Origin: Fulvivirga sp. M361
Lineage (GTDB): Bacteria > Bacteroidota > Bacteroidia > Cytophagales > Cyclobacteriaceae
Direction: 5' to 3'
Length of the DNA stretch: 38,230 bases
Assembly (NCBI RefSeq): GCF_007097395.1
Contig: NZ_VKDC01000007.1
Span: forward strand, 326,810 to 365,039
Shown one piece after another: positions 1 through 7,265 of this stretch. The notes beneath the pieces are model-generated. The model was not told the DNA's origin. It made no database searches and was given only the letters and a program-made list of their open reading frames with translations. The position numbers were made by a program, and so were the translations under genes. Position 1 is the stretch's first letter, and the number at the start of each line of letters is the position of its first letter.

Positions 1-44
1 ACGCTATTTTCAGTGTTGGAAAGTTCTCGGCCAGTCAGCAATCT

Positions 45-114
45 GCAAAGGGCAGTAGGCAAAAAAGTGGAAGTTGTCCCGTATTTTTTTGCCTACTGCC
101 CTTTGCCTACTGCC
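45..114. repeat. Intergenic inverted repeat built on GGCAGTAGGCAAA units
   Basis: Bases 45-66 and 85-106 are perfect 22-base inverted arms around an 18-base loop. The right arm continues with a second direct copy of GCCTACTGCC ending at 114. The arms hold an internal A/T run next to the GGCAGTAGGC unit. It lies just past the 3' end of the IF2_N gene, but the T run sits inside the stem, so it is not a normal terminator. Short tandem or inverted units of this kind look like dispersed intergenic repeats; that is inference, since only one locus is visible here. Confidence 0.7.
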
Positions 115-172
115 GACTTTAAGAATGAGACCTAAAAAATAGTGTAACCGCCATTTGAGCATTAACACGACA

Positions 173-1024
173 TTAGTAATTATCATAAGCCCCATTTAGC
201 CATGCCCAAAACCTCTTAATGGGATTTTTATGTTTGACGACTGGCTTAGAGCGGGATGGTGGTAAAGTGCCTGGGTGCTTTGGCTCATCTGTCACCTTTT
301 TCTTTTTAGGCTTTGCCTTAGTGCCATCAGGCAATTGTCTTTTTTCAACGTAGAACTGTTTACGCCGCTCTTTTTTTTGTTTTTCTTCTTTTCGTTTCTG
401 CCGATCCTTTTCTCGGGCTTCTCGCCGGCGTTTCTGTTCAGGAGTTTCTACACGCCTTCGCTTTCGATCCAATTGACGTCTGTCACGATGTTGGCGTGCA
501 TTTGACTTTTCCTGCCCTTGAGTTTCAGTTTCTGTTTTTGGTTCGGTTTTTTCCTTTTTTACGGGTTCAGGGAGGTCAATTTTCCCTAACACCTTGGGCC
601 CTGAAAGTTTTATCTTTTTTACCCGTATGACCTCAATTTCGTCTTCCTGCTCCTCATCGGCTTTTGCTTCCTGCTCCTCATCGGGTGTTGATGTTCCGGT
701 TAAGGCATCATCTGCCCCACTTAATTCTGGTTTAGCCCCAACTACTTCTTTTTCTTCTTCTTTCGTTTTACTCTCTGTTTCCACTACACTTTTCAATACT
801 TCTTCGGTTGCTTCCGCAATCGTGTCCCGGTCTGATATAAGTTCTTTCGGAATTTCTTCCACCTGATCTTCAGGGGTTTTAAATTGCTGAAGAATAAGCG
901 TTACGTGTTCTTCTTCTAACTTAGTGTTGGAACGGGTTTCAATTGAAATGTCATGCTCTGACAGGTAACTAACAATAGACTCAGGGGATATTTCTAACTT
1001 CCGGGCCAGTTGAAAAAGTCTCAT
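173..1024 (-). CDS. Stand-alone IF-2 N-terminal-domain (IF2_N) protein with long charged tail
   Basis: 283 residues. The first ~50 (MRLFQLARKLEISPESIVSY onward) match the small helical IF2_N domain found at the N-terminus of translation initiation factor IF-2. The GTPase and later IF-2 domains are absent. Residues ~55-130 are Glu/Asp-rich; ~150-265 are strongly Lys/Arg-rich and low in complexity, as in a nucleic-acid-binding linker. The last residues (KRFWAWLNGAYDNY) are an aromatic tail. No signal peptide, so presumably cytoplasmic and perhaps ribosome- or RNA-associated (inference). The ATG at 1024 places IF2_N at the extreme N-terminus and follows a good -7 element at 1050-1057. The domain match is fairly sure; the function is unknown. 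Confidence 0.85.
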   Translation of the reverse strand: MRLFQLARKLEISPESIVSYLSEHDISIETRSNTKLEEEHVTLILQQFKTPEDQVEEIPKELISDRDTIAEATEEVLKSVVETESKTKEEEKEVVGAKPELSGADDALTGTSTPDEEQEAKADEEQEDEIEVIRVKKIKLSGPKVLGKIDLPEPVKKEKTEPKTETETQGQEKSNARQHRDRRQLDRKRRRVETPEQKRRREAREKDRQKRKEEKQKKERRKQFYVEKRQLPDGTKAKPKKKKVTDEPKHPGTLPPSRSKPVVKHKNPIKRFWAWLNGAYDNY

Positions 1025-1049
1025 TAATGCTTGATTGACGTTAAAGCTG

Positions 1050-1057
1050 CAAATATA
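1050..1057 (-). promoter_or_regulatory. Putative -7 element (TATATTTG) of the IF2_N gene
   Basis: On the minus strand this reads TATATTTG, an exact fit to the Bacteroidota -7 consensus TAnnTTTG, 25 bases before the start codon. A clear TTTG -33 element is not visible; the spacer is T-rich. Confidence 0.5.
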
Positions 1058-1582
1058 TTTAATTAAAAAAAAAGGACATCGACTTGATCCGTTATTTAAG
1101 GAATTTGAGCGGTATATTTAACAGGCGATGCGCTTGATACGTGGTGTTTTGTAAACAAAAAAACTTTCCATAAGGGTACAGGCAATAGTAATGTTGGATT
1201 TATTCACTAACTTTACGATTATGATAAAGTAAATAGGGATGTTAAACCTATTTCTTTCTCATGCGTTAAGGTGCTTTATTAGTCTGATAAAGATTTGATA
1301 AAGTTGCCTACACAGTTTTAAAATGAATAATAGTAAGCACATCACAGGGCAAATACCCTCCTCTCAGGAAGGTTTTCTTCACGACGTTATTGTTAATACT
1401 AATCTGAATAAGTTTTCTGATCCGACTAATATTCAGGATCGGTTCCGTTCAAAGGTTGGTTTGATACATTTACAAGTAGGCCAATATTCGGGTCAGAGTA
1501 CTATGGAGTACATTGTTTATCCCAATTTTGTTTAATGTTAACATGACTTCCCTGCTTTGCTACCTGTTATTATCTATGTTGA

Positions 1583-1609
1583 ATTTATCCACGGTTTACC
1601 GTGATAAAT
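1583..1609 (+). promoter_or_regulatory. Hairpin in the cold-shock gene leader
   Basis: ATTTATCCACGG (1583-1594) pairs with CCGTGATAAAT (1599-1609) around a TTTA loop with one bulge. It ends 24 bases before the cold-shock start codon, so it probably lies in the 5' leader. Cold-shock mRNAs often have structured leaders; a thermosensing role here is only inference. Confidence 0.45.
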
Positions 1610-1633
1610 ATTTATAATTAATACACAATTAAA

Positions 1634-1828
1634 ATGAAAAAAGGAACAGTAAAATTTTTCAACAGTACCAAGGGCTTCGGATTCATCAAGCCAGAAGAAG
1701 GCGGAGATGATATTTTTGTACATCAAAGTGGTTTGATCGATGAGATCAGAGAAAATGATGAAGTACAATACGAAGTAGAGCAAGGCAGAAAAGGCCTGAA
1801 TGCGGTTAATGTAGAAGTAGTAAGCTAA
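1634..1828 (+). CDS. cspA: Cold-shock domain protein (CspA family)
   Basis: 64 residues, the usual size for a single cold-shock domain (a five-stranded OB-fold binding single-stranded RNA or DNA as a chaperone). The N-terminus MKKGTVKFFNSTKGFGFIKP contains the RNP1 motif KGFGFI, and DIFVH is RNP2; both carry the expected aromatic residues. It acts in the cytoplasm, melting RNA secondary structure in the cold or during growth transitions. The gene is monocistronic: a hairpin leader precedes it and a strong terminator follows 22 bases after the stop. Family assignment is secure; whether it is cold-induced cannot be told from sequence. Confidence 0.97.
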   Translation: MKKGTVKFFNSTKGFGFIKPEEGGDDIFVHQSGLIDEIRENDEVQYEVEQGRKGLNAVNVEVVS

Positions 1829-1850
1829 CTATAAAAACATCGACAATTGC

Positions 1851-1882
1851 AACGCGACCCGTTCAACGGGTCGCGTTTTTTT
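1851..1882 (+). terminator. Rho-independent terminator of the cold-shock gene
   Basis: AACGCGACCCGTT at 1851-1863 and AACGGGTCGCGTT at 1865-1877 form a GC-rich stem (about 11 bp with a small TTCAA loop), followed directly by a run of T to 1882. On the other strand the stem lacks a T run, so it should mainly stop plus-strand transcription, though it sits between convergent genes. Confidence 0.9.
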
Positions 1883-1961
1883 ATGGCAATTAACCAATCG
1901 ATGAATAACCTGGACTAATCACTTTTTTGGCACAAAAGCATAGAACCATCCTTTTTATTTT

Positions 1962-3158
1962 TTATTCTATTATTTCTAACCAGAAAAATCTTGGCCGATA
2001 CATGTGTGGATGTTTTAAAATATCATTGAAGTAATCCATTGAAATGGTATTGTAACTTATCAGTAGTCTGTCAGTACTTGATAAAACAGGATGTGCTTTG
2101 GCATTGTAGGGTATAATACCGGGAGGTGCTGTGATTTCAGGTGCTTTCCAGATATTTTGTAAAGGTCCGAATGGGCCGATTGGGCTTTCTCCTATTCGTA
2201 TGGAAGTGTATTGACCAATTCCGTCAGATTGAAATACGAGCAGGTACCGCCCATCCTTCATAGGGGTCAGGCTTACTTCATTGGACACACGATTAGTTAC
2301 AGGCTTTACGTTTTCAATTTTCTCATCCCATTGTTTGCCATTCCAAAACCGCCAGGTGGATACTTCTTTGATGTTTTCAGGTTTTACCCTGGCTACAACC
2401 AATTGCTTATTAGGGTCAAGTAAACCATATATGTATAAATAACCATCCGGGTTTGGGGCTCCGGCTTCTTTTGTGTTTACATAAATTCCTGATCCGAAAG
2501 TGCCTTTCCCCAAGCTGTCAATCTCCATAAAAAGCGGCAGGTCTATTTGCGTATGTTCTGAAAAAGAGGCCCCTGCCGGAATGGTTATTAAGGTTACACC
2601 CCTCACTTCAAAATCCCATGACGCTCTGCTGTTATCGAAAACACGATATCCAAATATGTTTATGGAATTGTTGTCTTGCTGATTCACAAATCCATCTCCA
2701 AACCAATAGTATTCACCTGGTTGGGTGTTGGGTGTGTTAGGTTTAAAATGGTTCAGGGGCTCATTGTTAATTCCCTGACGATAGAACAGCTTTACAGTTT
2801 CCTCTGAAGGTTCCAGGCCTGTGACCCATGCAAAAGAGTTATTGATCATTTTGAAATTAGCAACGGCTGTATCGGCAAGTACCGTGCCTGTCATGGTATC
2901 TGAAAAATACATGAGTACGGAATCTTCAGCCCCAACCCCAAATGACTCTTTTCCAGTGAGTGCCATAGTGAAAACCCCATCGGCTCCAAACCATCCGTTT
3001 TTACGATAAAATAAGTTCGTCCATTCCTGGGCAGCTGTGACAGAATAATTGACAAGAGTGTCAGCAAAAGGTTTTTGTGTCTCCTTTTGTGGTGATGAAC
3101 AAAAGTATAAAATGATCAGTAATCCTGATATGACGATAAAATTCAGTGTCTTTTTCAT
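1962..3158 (-). CDS. Propeller-like lipoprotein, DUF4185/DUF5005-type (third of three paralogs)
   Basis: About 398 residues. The N-terminus MKKTLNFIVISG leads to a lipobox with Cys20 (LYFC-SS), so an exported lipoprotein. I start at the ATG at 3158; a TTG two codons upstream is possible but would follow the previous stop by one base. Repeated motifs (GWFGADGVFTMAL, YYWFGDGF, YNAKAHPVL, LLISYNT) align with the two paralogs at 3166-4269 and 19453-20562, giving the blade-like pattern of a small beta-propeller. This copy is the most diverged: GGD is replaced by GAD and FGDTF by FSDTM, so its active site may differ. DUF4185 proteins include enzymes now classed as GH183 endo-D-arabinofuranases; whether this belongs there is uncertain. 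Last gene of the PUL run. Confidence 0.85.
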   Translation of the reverse strand: MKKTLNFIVISGLLIILYFCSSPQKETQKPFADTLVNYSVTAAQEWTNLFYRKNGWFGADGVFTMALTGKESFGVGAEDSVLMYFSDTMTGTVLADTAVANFKMINNSFAWVTGLEPSEETVKLFYRQGINNEPLNHFKPNTPNTQPGEYYWFGDGFVNQQDNNSINIFGYRVFDNSRASWDFEVRGVTLITIPAGASFSEHTQIDLPLFMEIDSLGKGTFGSGIYVNTKEAGAPNPDGYLYIYGLLDPNKQLVVARVKPENIKEVSTWRFWNGKQWDEKIENVKPVTNRVSNEVSLTPMKDGRYLLVFQSDGIGQYTSIRIGESPIGPFGPLQNIWKAPEITAPPGIIPYNAKAHPVLSSTDRLLISYNTISMDYFNDILKHPHMYRPRFFWLEIIE

Positions 3159-3165
3159 AGTCAAA

Positions 3166-4269
3166 TTAGTTTTCTCTCCAACCTCCCACTTTCACAAAAT
3201 AAGGGCGATAGTTATCTGCACTCTTGAATAAATCGCTAAAATCAAAGCTGTTAACATTGTAAGAGACCAACAGCGAATCTTGGTAGATGTGATGGTGTGC
3301 AAAAGCATTGTAAGTGAAAATATCTCCGTCGGTTTCCGGCGTACAATAGACCACACGTCCATTCTGAAAAGGCCCTTCCGGGGCGATTGACGTATGAAGA
3401 TTGATTTCTTTACCGAGGGCTCCCTGTTGCGTCAGGAAGTAATAGGTGCTTTCTTCTTTGAAAAGGGAGAATTGTTCCGAGACCCCATTAAAAATGGAAT
3501 GAGCTTTGGTCGGGTCGGTATGCCATTCGGTGCCTGTAAAATACTCCCAATTATCTGAAAGGTCAGCACTGGTACGGGCTATGTACAAATGTTTATCAGA
3601 GCTTTCGGAACGGACGCCATATACATAGGAGTAGTGATGGTCCTCCATAATCGCCGCACCCCATGAAATGGATGGGGCGTCAAATAATCTATCATTACTT
3701 TCTATTTCCAATGTTTCAAGGTTCAGTGTGAGCAGGTCGATGGATGTTCTGAAGAAATCCCATGCACCTTGACCACCTGTTCCAAAACCATGCATAAACA
3801 GCAATAACTTTCCATTCACCACTGTTGCATCTCCTGGCCAATACCAGTTGCCTGATTCTGGTGGTTTTGCAAAAGCATCAGGCCGTATTGAAGTGCCACC
3901 ATGATAGGTTTTTAGCTCTAACCCCTCTTGCAACACTAATGTGTTGTTAACAAGCCGGGCAGAAGGTCTGGAGCGATCTTCACTGACCTGGTCGATAAAT
4001 GTATCACCAAACATCCAAAGCGTTTGCCCGTTTTTCAGGTCGACAGAATATGTGGCGTCACCCCCGGTCCACCCTTTGTTGCGTGTAAAAAGATCGATGT
4101 AGGTGGAATCCCGGCATACATGAAAGTCTGTATGCCAGCATTGGCTTTGCTCGCAAATGACAATTTCTTCTTCGACAAGCGATGGAGTACTTACATCATC
4201 CCTTCCTTCCTTTTCACAGGAAAGAAATAACATAAGCGGAATGATCCATGTCGTTTCATGCACGCTCAT
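3166..4269 (-). CDS. Propeller-like lipoprotein, DUF4185/DUF5005-type (second of three paralogs)
   Basis: 367 residues from the ATG at 4269. A GTG one codon upstream overlaps the stop of the preceding gene, so translation is probably coupled. A hydrophobic start ends in the lipobox LFLSC (Cys18). Shared motifs are GWTGGDATYSVDL, LWMFGDTFID, WYWPGDA, SEQFSLF, YNAFAHH and LLVSYNV, ending NYRPYFVKV. The repeated aromatic and acidic pattern suggests a five-bladed propeller glycosidase fold, with the Asp residues of GGD, FGDTF and PGDA as candidate active-site or metal residues (inference). Its place downstream of GH92 and next to a paralog suggests cleavage or binding of part of the same glycan. 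The exact family needs a profile search. Confidence 0.87.
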   Translation of the reverse strand: MSVHETTWIIPLMLFLSCEKEGRDDVSTPSLVEEEIVICEQSQCWHTDFHVCRDSTYIDLFTRNKGWTGGDATYSVDLKNGQTLWMFGDTFIDQVSEDRSRPSARLVNNTLVLQEGLELKTYHGGTSIRPDAFAKPPESGNWYWPGDATVVNGKLLLFMHGFGTGGQGAWDFFRTSIDLLTLNLETLEIESNDRLFDAPSISWGAAIMEDHHYSYVYGVRSESSDKHLYIARTSADLSDNWEYFTGTEWHTDPTKAHSIFNGVSEQFSLFKEESTYYFLTQQGALGKEINLHTSIAPEGPFQNGRVVYCTPETDGDIFTYNAFAHHHIYQDSLLVSYNVNSFDFSDLFKSADNYRPYFVKVGGWREN

Positions 4270-4271
4270 CA

Positions 4272-7253
4272 CTATTCTTTAAGGTATTTTTTGATCACTT
4301 CTACCCATTTCAAATAGCCTTCTCCATTTAAATGCAATCCGTCAATGCTGTATTGCTTATTCAGTTTGCCATTTTCATCTGAAAAAACCGGGACCAGGTC
4401 GATGTAAGTCAGGCCTATCTCATCGCAGTACGACTTTAACTGTTGGTTAATGTCCCGAATGCTTTCATTTGGTCGGGAGGAATGAATGGCATCTTCAACT
4501 GGCAATATGGATTCCATAAAGATATTTGTAGCCGGTGATTCATCCTGTATTCTGCGAATGATCTCCTTTAAGTTTGTTACTACATGTGCTACAGTTTTGC
4601 CATAGGCCAGGTCGTTGGTCCCTATCATAACGAATACTTTGTCCGGTCTTGAGGCAGTTACTTCTTTTAAGCGCTCTAACACCCCATCCGTGTCGTCACC
4701 ACCTATTCCCCGGTTTTTGATGTTTGGATTACCATCAAATAACTCGAACCATTCCGCACCATCCGTGATACTGTTCCCAAGAAATATGATCTCATTCGGT
4801 GTATCAGGCAGGCTTTCAAAATGTTCCTTTTTGTGATAGTAATATGCTTTTACCGCACGATTCCATTCTTCTAACTCTTCTGTGACTCGATCATATTTCA
4901 TGATCGAGTCTATTGCGCTCTGACTCAGTTGATTGCTCAAAGATGGCGGTGCAGCCTTTGGTGAAATGCCCCATTTTTTGTTAGGCTTTGGGCCCATTTT
5001 AAGTATTAAAGAACCTCCATTGACAAGTTCTTCGTGATAGAACCAGGGCTTATTCAGGACATTGCCATTGAGTTTTGCGGACTGAATATATATATTCTTG
5101 TTGGATACGTTTTTGGCTTCGATGGTGAACGTTCCTCCTTTATAAAATGCAGGGTCAAGATGAATCGTTACTTTGTCAAATTTGGGTGTTCCTATTTCAT
5201 AGATAGGGTTCACTGAAGCGCCTCCATCCATTTCGAAAAGGCCCGTAGCGCTCATTACAAACCATGCCCCCATCTGTCCCTGGTCTTCATCGCCCAGCCA
5301 ACCGTCTTTAGGAGTACTGCCGTAGTATTTATTCATGATTTCATTGGCCCATTTTTGAGTGAGCCACGGTTTTCCGGAGTGGTTAAAAAGATAGGCTGCC
5401 TGCATATTAGGTTGATTGCCATGATTGACCGGTAGCACGCCCATTCCTTCAAGTGAATTGGAACCCAGATGCTCTGAATTGAAATTATGTTCGGCGGAGG
5501 TTTCAAAGCCCTTCTCCAGGCGATCGTTAAAAGTATCACGCCCCATCAAATTTAGCAGGCCACTTATATCGTGCGGAACAAAATAGGTGTATTGCCATGC
5601 ATTTCCTTCTACAAAACCCGGACCTAACCATGCAACGTGACCGAAGGGTGAGAAATCTGCCCACGAACCGTCCCGGTTTTTCCTTCGCATATAGCCGACT
5701 TCCGGGTCAAAAACATTTTTATAGCTGAAGGCGCGTTTTGTATAGCTTTTATAGTCCTTTTCTTTCCCCAGTGCGAGGGCGAGCTGGCCTACCGTCCAGT
5801 CGTCATAGGCATAAGCCAATGTGTTCGAAACCGGTCCGGCATCGTCAGGTACGTAACCCAACTCCTTGTAATCTTTCAAATTTCTATTGCCTACATAACC
5901 ACCGGCGTCATGAGCTTTACCCTGATCGGTTTGAAGTTTTGAAACGGCTTTATACGCCTTGTTCACATCAAAATTCCTGATACCCTTATGATAGGCATTG
6001 GTGAGAAGGGAGATCTGATGGGAAGCAACCATGATGCCTGAGTATTCAATGCCTGTTGGTCCTCTTGGCAGCCAACCTCCTTTGTCATAGATCTCAAGCA
6101 TACTCACTGCCCAGTTATTGGCGATTTTCGGTGTGGCAAGTGACCAGAGTTGATTGAGGTTCCAAAATGTGATCCAATATCCGTCACTACCATAGATAGG
6201 CTGACCGGGTTTTGACATTTGCTGTACTTTTTCATACATATCTATGTACTTGCCATTGACGTCACTCCACGTGGTTCGTCCTGCGTAGGCCCGATACATG
6301 TTGGTATAGAATTTCGTTTTTAACGTTTCGTCTTTTGATTCAACTTCAATGGTGGAAAGGAGCGTGTTCCACTCATTTTTACTATCTGCTACTACCTTTT
6401 CAAAATCCCAGTTGAAAGGGTTTAGCTCCGTTTCCAGGTTCAGCCGGGCTTGTGCTATACTTACTAATGAAATACCCACCTGAACCATTATCTGCTCTCC
6501 TTCTTCCGTTTTGAAATTTAAAAATGCCCCTACATCTTTATGACCAAACTCAGATGAAATGACGTCCTTATTTCGGATAATTTCTTCTTTTACCCACCCA
6601 TTCATAGCGTCAAAAGGCTTGCTAAATCGCATGGCAAAGTGTAGAATGTATTCGTTGTAATTGGCTTTACGCAGCGCCTGTTGATAGGATATTCCTTCAA
6701 TTTCTCTGTTACTCACTTTCTTGATGTTGGTATAGGAGATCTCATACCCGTATTCAGAAGGAGTAAGGAGATCAACCAGTATGCGTGCGGAATCACTTTT
6801 TGGAAAGGTATACCGATGGAATCCGGCACGTTTGGTACTGGTAAGTTCTGCCTTGATATTATAATCATCCAAAAACACAGAATAGTATCCTGCTTCTGCA
6901 ACTTCATTGTCATGGCTGAAGCGTGACCGGTAACCTCTATCGGGATCTTTCTCCGTTCCAGGAATCGTTTTGAGTCTTCCTGTAGTGGGCATGGTAAGTA
7001 GGCCCGCCATTGTCCAGGAATGTAAATGACTGAATCCGGCAATGTTATTAACATTAAATTCATAACCTGCTTTCCATCCCAATTCCTGGTTGTCGGGACT
7101 CAGTTTCACCATTCCAAAGGGCCTTGTTGGCCCTGGGAAGTTGATCCAGCGAGAATCATGCGACCCTATAAGCGTATTTACGTAATCCACCGGCTGTTTT
7201 TGTCCGACTGCCGGAAGTGTGAAAATGATCAACAGGTAGGCCAATTTTTTCAT
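4272..7253 (-). CDS. GH92 alpha-mannosidase fused to a C-terminal SGNH/GDSL hydrolase
   Basis: 993 residues with a signal peptide (MKKLAYLLIIFTLPAVG) and no lipobox, so probably periplasmic. Residues ~22-765 are GH92: PVDYVNTLIG, PGPTRPFGMVKLSPD, GFSHLH, YGSDGYWITFWNL, EGNAWQY (Glu549, candidate catalytic acid) and GDEDQGQMGAW (Asp655 and Asp657, candidate base residues). GH92 enzymes are calcium-dependent inverting exo-alpha-mannosidases. A linker at ~766-818 leads to an SGNH hydrolase at ~819-993: GNSITDG (Ser828), GIGGDD, GTND (Asn880) and DGLHLN (Asp971, His974), a complete catalytic set. GH92 proteins usually end after the barrel, so the esterase is an addition. The fusion should remove acyl groups and mannose from the same substrate. 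It starts 12 bases after the upstream glycosidase gene ends. Confidence 0.96.
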   Translation of the reverse strand: MKKLAYLLIIFTLPAVGQKQPVDYVNTLIGSHDSRWINFPGPTRPFGMVKLSPDNQELGWKAGYEFNVNNIAGFSHLHSWTMAGLLTMPTTGRLKTIPGTEKDPDRGYRSRFSHDNEVAEAGYYSVFLDDYNIKAELTSTKRAGFHRYTFPKSDSARILVDLLTPSEYGYEISYTNIKKVSNREIEGISYQQALRKANYNEYILHFAMRFSKPFDAMNGWVKEEIIRNKDVISSEFGHKDVGAFLNFKTEEGEQIMVQVGISLVSIAQARLNLETELNPFNWDFEKVVADSKNEWNTLLSTIEVESKDETLKTKFYTNMYRAYAGRTTWSDVNGKYIDMYEKVQQMSKPGQPIYGSDGYWITFWNLNQLWSLATPKIANNWAVSMLEIYDKGGWLPRGPTGIEYSGIMVASHQISLLTNAYHKGIRNFDVNKAYKAVSKLQTDQGKAHDAGGYVGNRNLKDYKELGYVPDDAGPVSNTLAYAYDDWTVGQLALALGKEKDYKSYTKRAFSYKNVFDPEVGYMRRKNRDGSWADFSPFGHVAWLGPGFVEGNAWQYTYFVPHDISGLLNLMGRDTFNDRLEKGFETSAEHNFNSEHLGSNSLEGMGVLPVNHGNQPNMQAAYLFNHSGKPWLTQKWANEIMNKYYGSTPKDGWLGDEDQGQMGAWFVMSATGLFEMDGGASVNPIYEIGTPKFDKVTIHLDPAFYKGGTFTIEAKNVSNKNIYIQSAKLNGNVLNKPWFYHEELVNGGSLILKMGPKPNKKWGISPKAAPPSLSNQLSQSAIDSIMKYDRVTEELEEWNRAVKAYYYHKKEHFESLPDTPNEIIFLGNSITDGAEWFELFDGNPNIKNRGIGGDDTDGVLERLKEVTASRPDKVFVMIGTNDLAYGKTVAHVVTNLKEIIRRIQDESPATNIFMESILPVEDAIHSSRPNESIRDINQQLKSYCDEIGLTYIDLVPVFSDENGKLNKQYSIDGLHLNGEGYLKWVEVIKKYLKE

Positions 7254-7265
7254 ATCCGTGTGTAC

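Larger units (their letters stand above)
1025..1633. other. Intergenic region between the IF2_N gene and the cold-shock gene
   Basis: About 600 bp. The left end holds the minus-strand promoter of the IF2_N gene; the right end holds the leader of the cold-shock gene. The middle is AT-rich and I see no convincing gene. A 70-codon plus-strand frame at 1323-1535 exists but matches nothing I recognise. Confidence 0.6.

Noticed and set aside
10-195. Short minus-strand frame across the inverted repeat at the left edge
   Set aside because: It reads through the repeat and into the 3' end of the IF2_N gene; no protein character.
1323-1535. 70-codon plus-strand frame in the 600-bp intergenic region
   Set aside because: No recognisable family, no convincing promoter before it, and no domain or signal pattern. 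Kept out of the gene list, although it could be a very small real gene.
1851-1877. The terminator hairpin acting also for the minus-strand PUL run
   Set aside because: The stem is symmetric, but on the minus strand it is followed by GCAATTG rather than a T run, so a bidirectional role is weak.
1962-4269. Labelling the propeller-like lipoproteins as levansucrase/GH68 or GH43/GH32-type enzymes
   Set aside because: The overall propeller feel is similar, but the motifs (GGD...FGDTF, YNA-AH, LLISYN) do not match the catalytic blocks of those families.
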